Shown: positions 62,495 through 64,000 of the stretch, in pieces | How the letters are laid out: each line of letters opens with the position of its first letter | Numbering within the stretch: the stretch's first letter is position 1 | Assembly (NCBI RefSeq): GCF_015230015.1 | Contig: NZ_JAAKZC010000001.1 | Coordinates: 124,001-188,000 of the forward strand | Reading direction: 5' to 3' | From: Campylobacter concisus | GTDB lineage: Bacteria; Campylobacterota; Campylobacteria; Campylobacterales; Campylobacteraceae | Length of the DNA: 64,000 bases | Translations under genes and position numbers: made by a program | Notes under the pieces: model-generated | Databases searched by the model: none | Told to the model about the DNA's origin: nothing | What the model saw: only the letters and a program-made list of their open reading frames with translations

Positions 62495-63167
62495 CTATCA
62501 TCCTATCACAAATTATCGCAAAAGCTGCACTTACATTTAGGGAGTCCCAGCCGTCTTTTAGCTTGATACCGACGCACTCATCGCACTTTGCTAGAGCTTT
62601 TTGTGGTATGCCTTCGCCCTCTGAGCCCATCACCAAAGCCCTTTTGCCAGCAAATTTCATCTCTTTTATATTTTTGCCGTTGCTTGCCGTCGCGTAGAGC
62701 CTGAAACCACACTGTTTTAGCTCATTTAGCAGGCTAAGTCCGTCTTCAAAGATCGCTATTGGTATCTCATAAGCAGCACCGCTACTTGACCTTAAAACGC
62801 CTTGCATATTTACACTTTTTGCAACAATAACCAGTCCTTCGCAGCCTAAAGCATAAGCGCTTCTAGCGATGGCGCCGATGTTTCCAACGTCACTTATGCC
62901 ATAAAGCACGGCGATGAAATTTAGCTTTTTTAGCTCACTAAAGTCTGAAAACTCATACTCGCTAACGCTTGCTAAAAAGCCTTGATGGTTGCCACCATGC
63001 GCCATCGACTGCGCCTTTTGATTATCCACGCGGATGATCTTCTTGCCTGTGCCGCAAATTTTTGAGAAGAGTTTTTTATCACACTCTTTTGAGAGATATA
63101 TCTCTTCTAGGATCTGCGGACGCTTGTTCAAAATATGTAAAAATAGCTGTTTTCCGTATATTATCAT
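62487..63167 (-). CDS. rlmB: SpoU-family rRNA 2'-O-methyltransferase (RlmB-like)
   Basis: A 226-aa SPOUT-class methyltransferase. The three family motifs are present: GISDVGNIGAIARSAYALG, VMGSEGEGIPQKAL, and IKLKDGWDSLNVSAAFAIICD, which together form the SAM-binding trefoil knot. The N-terminal part matches the substrate-binding domain of RlmB, which methylates G2251 of 23S rRNA; another SpoU substrate is possible. Placed with rsmI, another rRNA methyltransferase, as at Cj0153c-Cj0154c. Confidence 0.88.
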   Translation of the reverse strand: MIIYGKQLFLHILNKRPQILEEIYLSKECDKKLFSKICGTGKKIIRVDNQKAQSMAHGGNHQGFLASVSEYEFSDFSELKKLNFIAVLYGISDVGNIGAIARSAYALGCEGLVIVAKSVNMQGVLRSSSGAAYEIPIAIFEDGLSLLNELKQCGFRLYATASNGKNIKEMKFAGKRALVMGSEGEGIPQKALAKCDECVGIKLKDGWDSLNVSAAFAIICDRMIDE

Positions 63168-63267
63168 AGTTGCTTATGGTAGCTAAAATCAAGTAAAATT
63201 TAACTTATTTTGCTTCTAAATTTGAGTGAATTTTTGAAACTTTGTGGGTAAATTTGAGCTTTTAAAT

Positions 63268-64000
63268 TTATGATTTTATGAGCTCGTCGTATATCTTTTT
63301 GACATCTTCGCCAGTTATTTTGCTAAGCAGTTTTGCCTTTGCTTTTGGGGCGATATCAAGAGAGATGATCTCATCTTTTGTGATATTTTGAGTGGCTATG
63401 TTGGCACTTTTTGAGATGACAACTGCCCACTCGCCGTTTAAATTTGCTTTTTCTAAAATTTGGGCTAAATTTTTGGCTGTGCCTTTAAATTTAGTCTCAA
63501 ATTTTTTGGTGGCCTCTTTTATGGCAAAGATTTCTCTCTCTGGCTCTAAATTTGCGATGCTTTGCACCAAGCTTAATATACGTTTTGGGCTCTCATAGAT
63601 GACGGCTGGATAGGCTAAGCTTAGAGCGTTTTGTATGGCTAGAGCTCTGTCTCTGCCGGTGTTTGGTAAAAATCCTAAGAAAACAAACTCTTTATCGCAA
63701 AGTCCGCTTGCAACCACGCTTAAAAGTGCGGCGTTTGCTCCGCTTAAAATTTCGTATTTGATATCATTTTTTTGAGCGTATCTTACTAGGCTAACGCCTG
63801 GGTCGCTTATGCCCGGCATGCCAGCGTCACTCATATAAGCTATATTTTTGCTCCAAATTTCATCACTTAAATTTGCAAAAAATTCATCTTCGTTGTGTGT
63901 GTGAAGTGGGATAAAATTTGAGATATTTATATTTGCGTCAAAGCGTTCGTTTAGTAGATTTACAAGGCTTTTGCAAACTCTTGTATCTTCGCAGATAGCT
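63268..64000 (-). CDS. rsmI: 16S rRNA C1402 2'-O-methyltransferase, N-terminus beyond the window
   Basis: The frame runs from its stop at 63268 to the window edge, so only about 30 N-terminal residues are missing. The visible part has CEDTRVCKSL, PLHTHNEDEFFANL, IAYMSDAGMPGISDPGVSLV (SAM-binding loop), ILSGANAALLSVVASGL, FVFLGFLPNTGRDRAL and VIYESPKRIL, all RsmI signatures. It is a tetrapyrrole-methylase-fold enzyme. The end is separated from rlmB by about 100 bp. The internal ATG at 63834 is not the start. Confidence 0.93.
   Translation of the reverse strand, partial: AICEDTRVCKSLVNLLNERFDANINISNFIPLHTHNEDEFFANLSDEIWSKNIAYMSDAGMPGISDPGVSLVRYAQKNDIKYEILSGANAALLSVVASGLCDKEFVFLGFLPNTGRDRALAIQNALSLAYPAVIYESPKRILSLVQSIANLEPEREIFAIKEATKKFETKFKGTAKNLAQILEKANLNGEWAVVISKSANIATQNITKDEIISLDIAPKAKAKLLSKITGEDVKKIYDELIKS

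Noticed and set aside
63268-63834. Complete 188-aa protein starting at the ATG at 63834
   Set aside because: The frame continues in phase to the window edge with clear RsmI sequence, so the ATG is internal.

Overview
The window is an AT-rich, gene-dense bacterial chromosome segment from a Campylobacter, most likely C. concisus or a close relative. This rests on codon use rich in AAA/TTT/ATA, frequent TTG and GTG starts, a sigma-54-type promoter ahead of the hook operon, and gene orders that I recall from C. jejuni: fliK-flgD-flgE; def-clpP-tig with folE-fliI; purF-dapB; trxB-x-trxA-yraN-hom-aminotransferase-x-x-rlmB-rsmI; and a TMAO/DMSO-type reductase beside a monohaem cytochrome. The species name is an inference; no rRNA is present.

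Layout. 0-5 kb: end of a Mop-domain gene, a small HTH protein, dgkA, exonuclease III, mntP, a DUF4197 protein, a DMT exporter, a methyltransferase and a thioesterase. 5-9.5 kb: a zinc-uptake island, with a Fur-family regulator (probably Zur) divergent from znuA, a DUF1007/NicO-like fusion protein, znuC and znuB, and a palindrome in the shared promoter. 9.5-19 kb: a long minus-strand series (MATE, VOC, TerC, purN, nnrDE, comM-like, def, a degenerate GGDEF protein, clpP, tig). 19-21 kb: folE and fliI. 21-28 kb: a gene-free kilobase, then an AAA ATPase, a fatty acyl-CoA ligase, a FadL-type porin, endonuclease IV, a lipoprotein and tRNA-Glu. 28-33.4 kb: an EAL phosphodiesterase overlapping a dihaem peroxidase-like gene, two divergent type IV pilin-like genes (the second apparently frameshifted), and a five-tRNA array (Pro, His, Arg, Arg, Leu) behind a near-consensus promoter.

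33.4-35.5 kb is a 2.2-kb gene-free region carrying diverged repeats about 210-230 bp apart. 35.5-42.5 kb holds the periplasmic molybdenum S/N-oxide reductase with its cytochrome and the flgE-flgD-fliK hook operon. 42.6-51.8 kb holds typA, another gene-free stretch, a short YrdC-like protein, a DMT exporter, a CsgG/DUF4810/DUF799 lipoprotein trio, a second MATE transporter, and a two-gene ATP-dependent reductase/double-cubane-type system. 52-64 kb holds a secreted protein whose promoter contains a G8 tract, a lipoprotein, purF, dapB, thioredoxin and its reductase, threonine/lysine-branch enzymes, a RodZ-like protein, rlmB and the start-truncated rsmI.

The points most worth following are the zinc island with its embedded NicO-like fusion, the G8 tract placed between -35 and -10 of a secreted-protein gene, the frameshifted pilin, the double-cubane pair, the cysteine-free protein between trxA and trxB, and the repeat-bearing gene-free islands.
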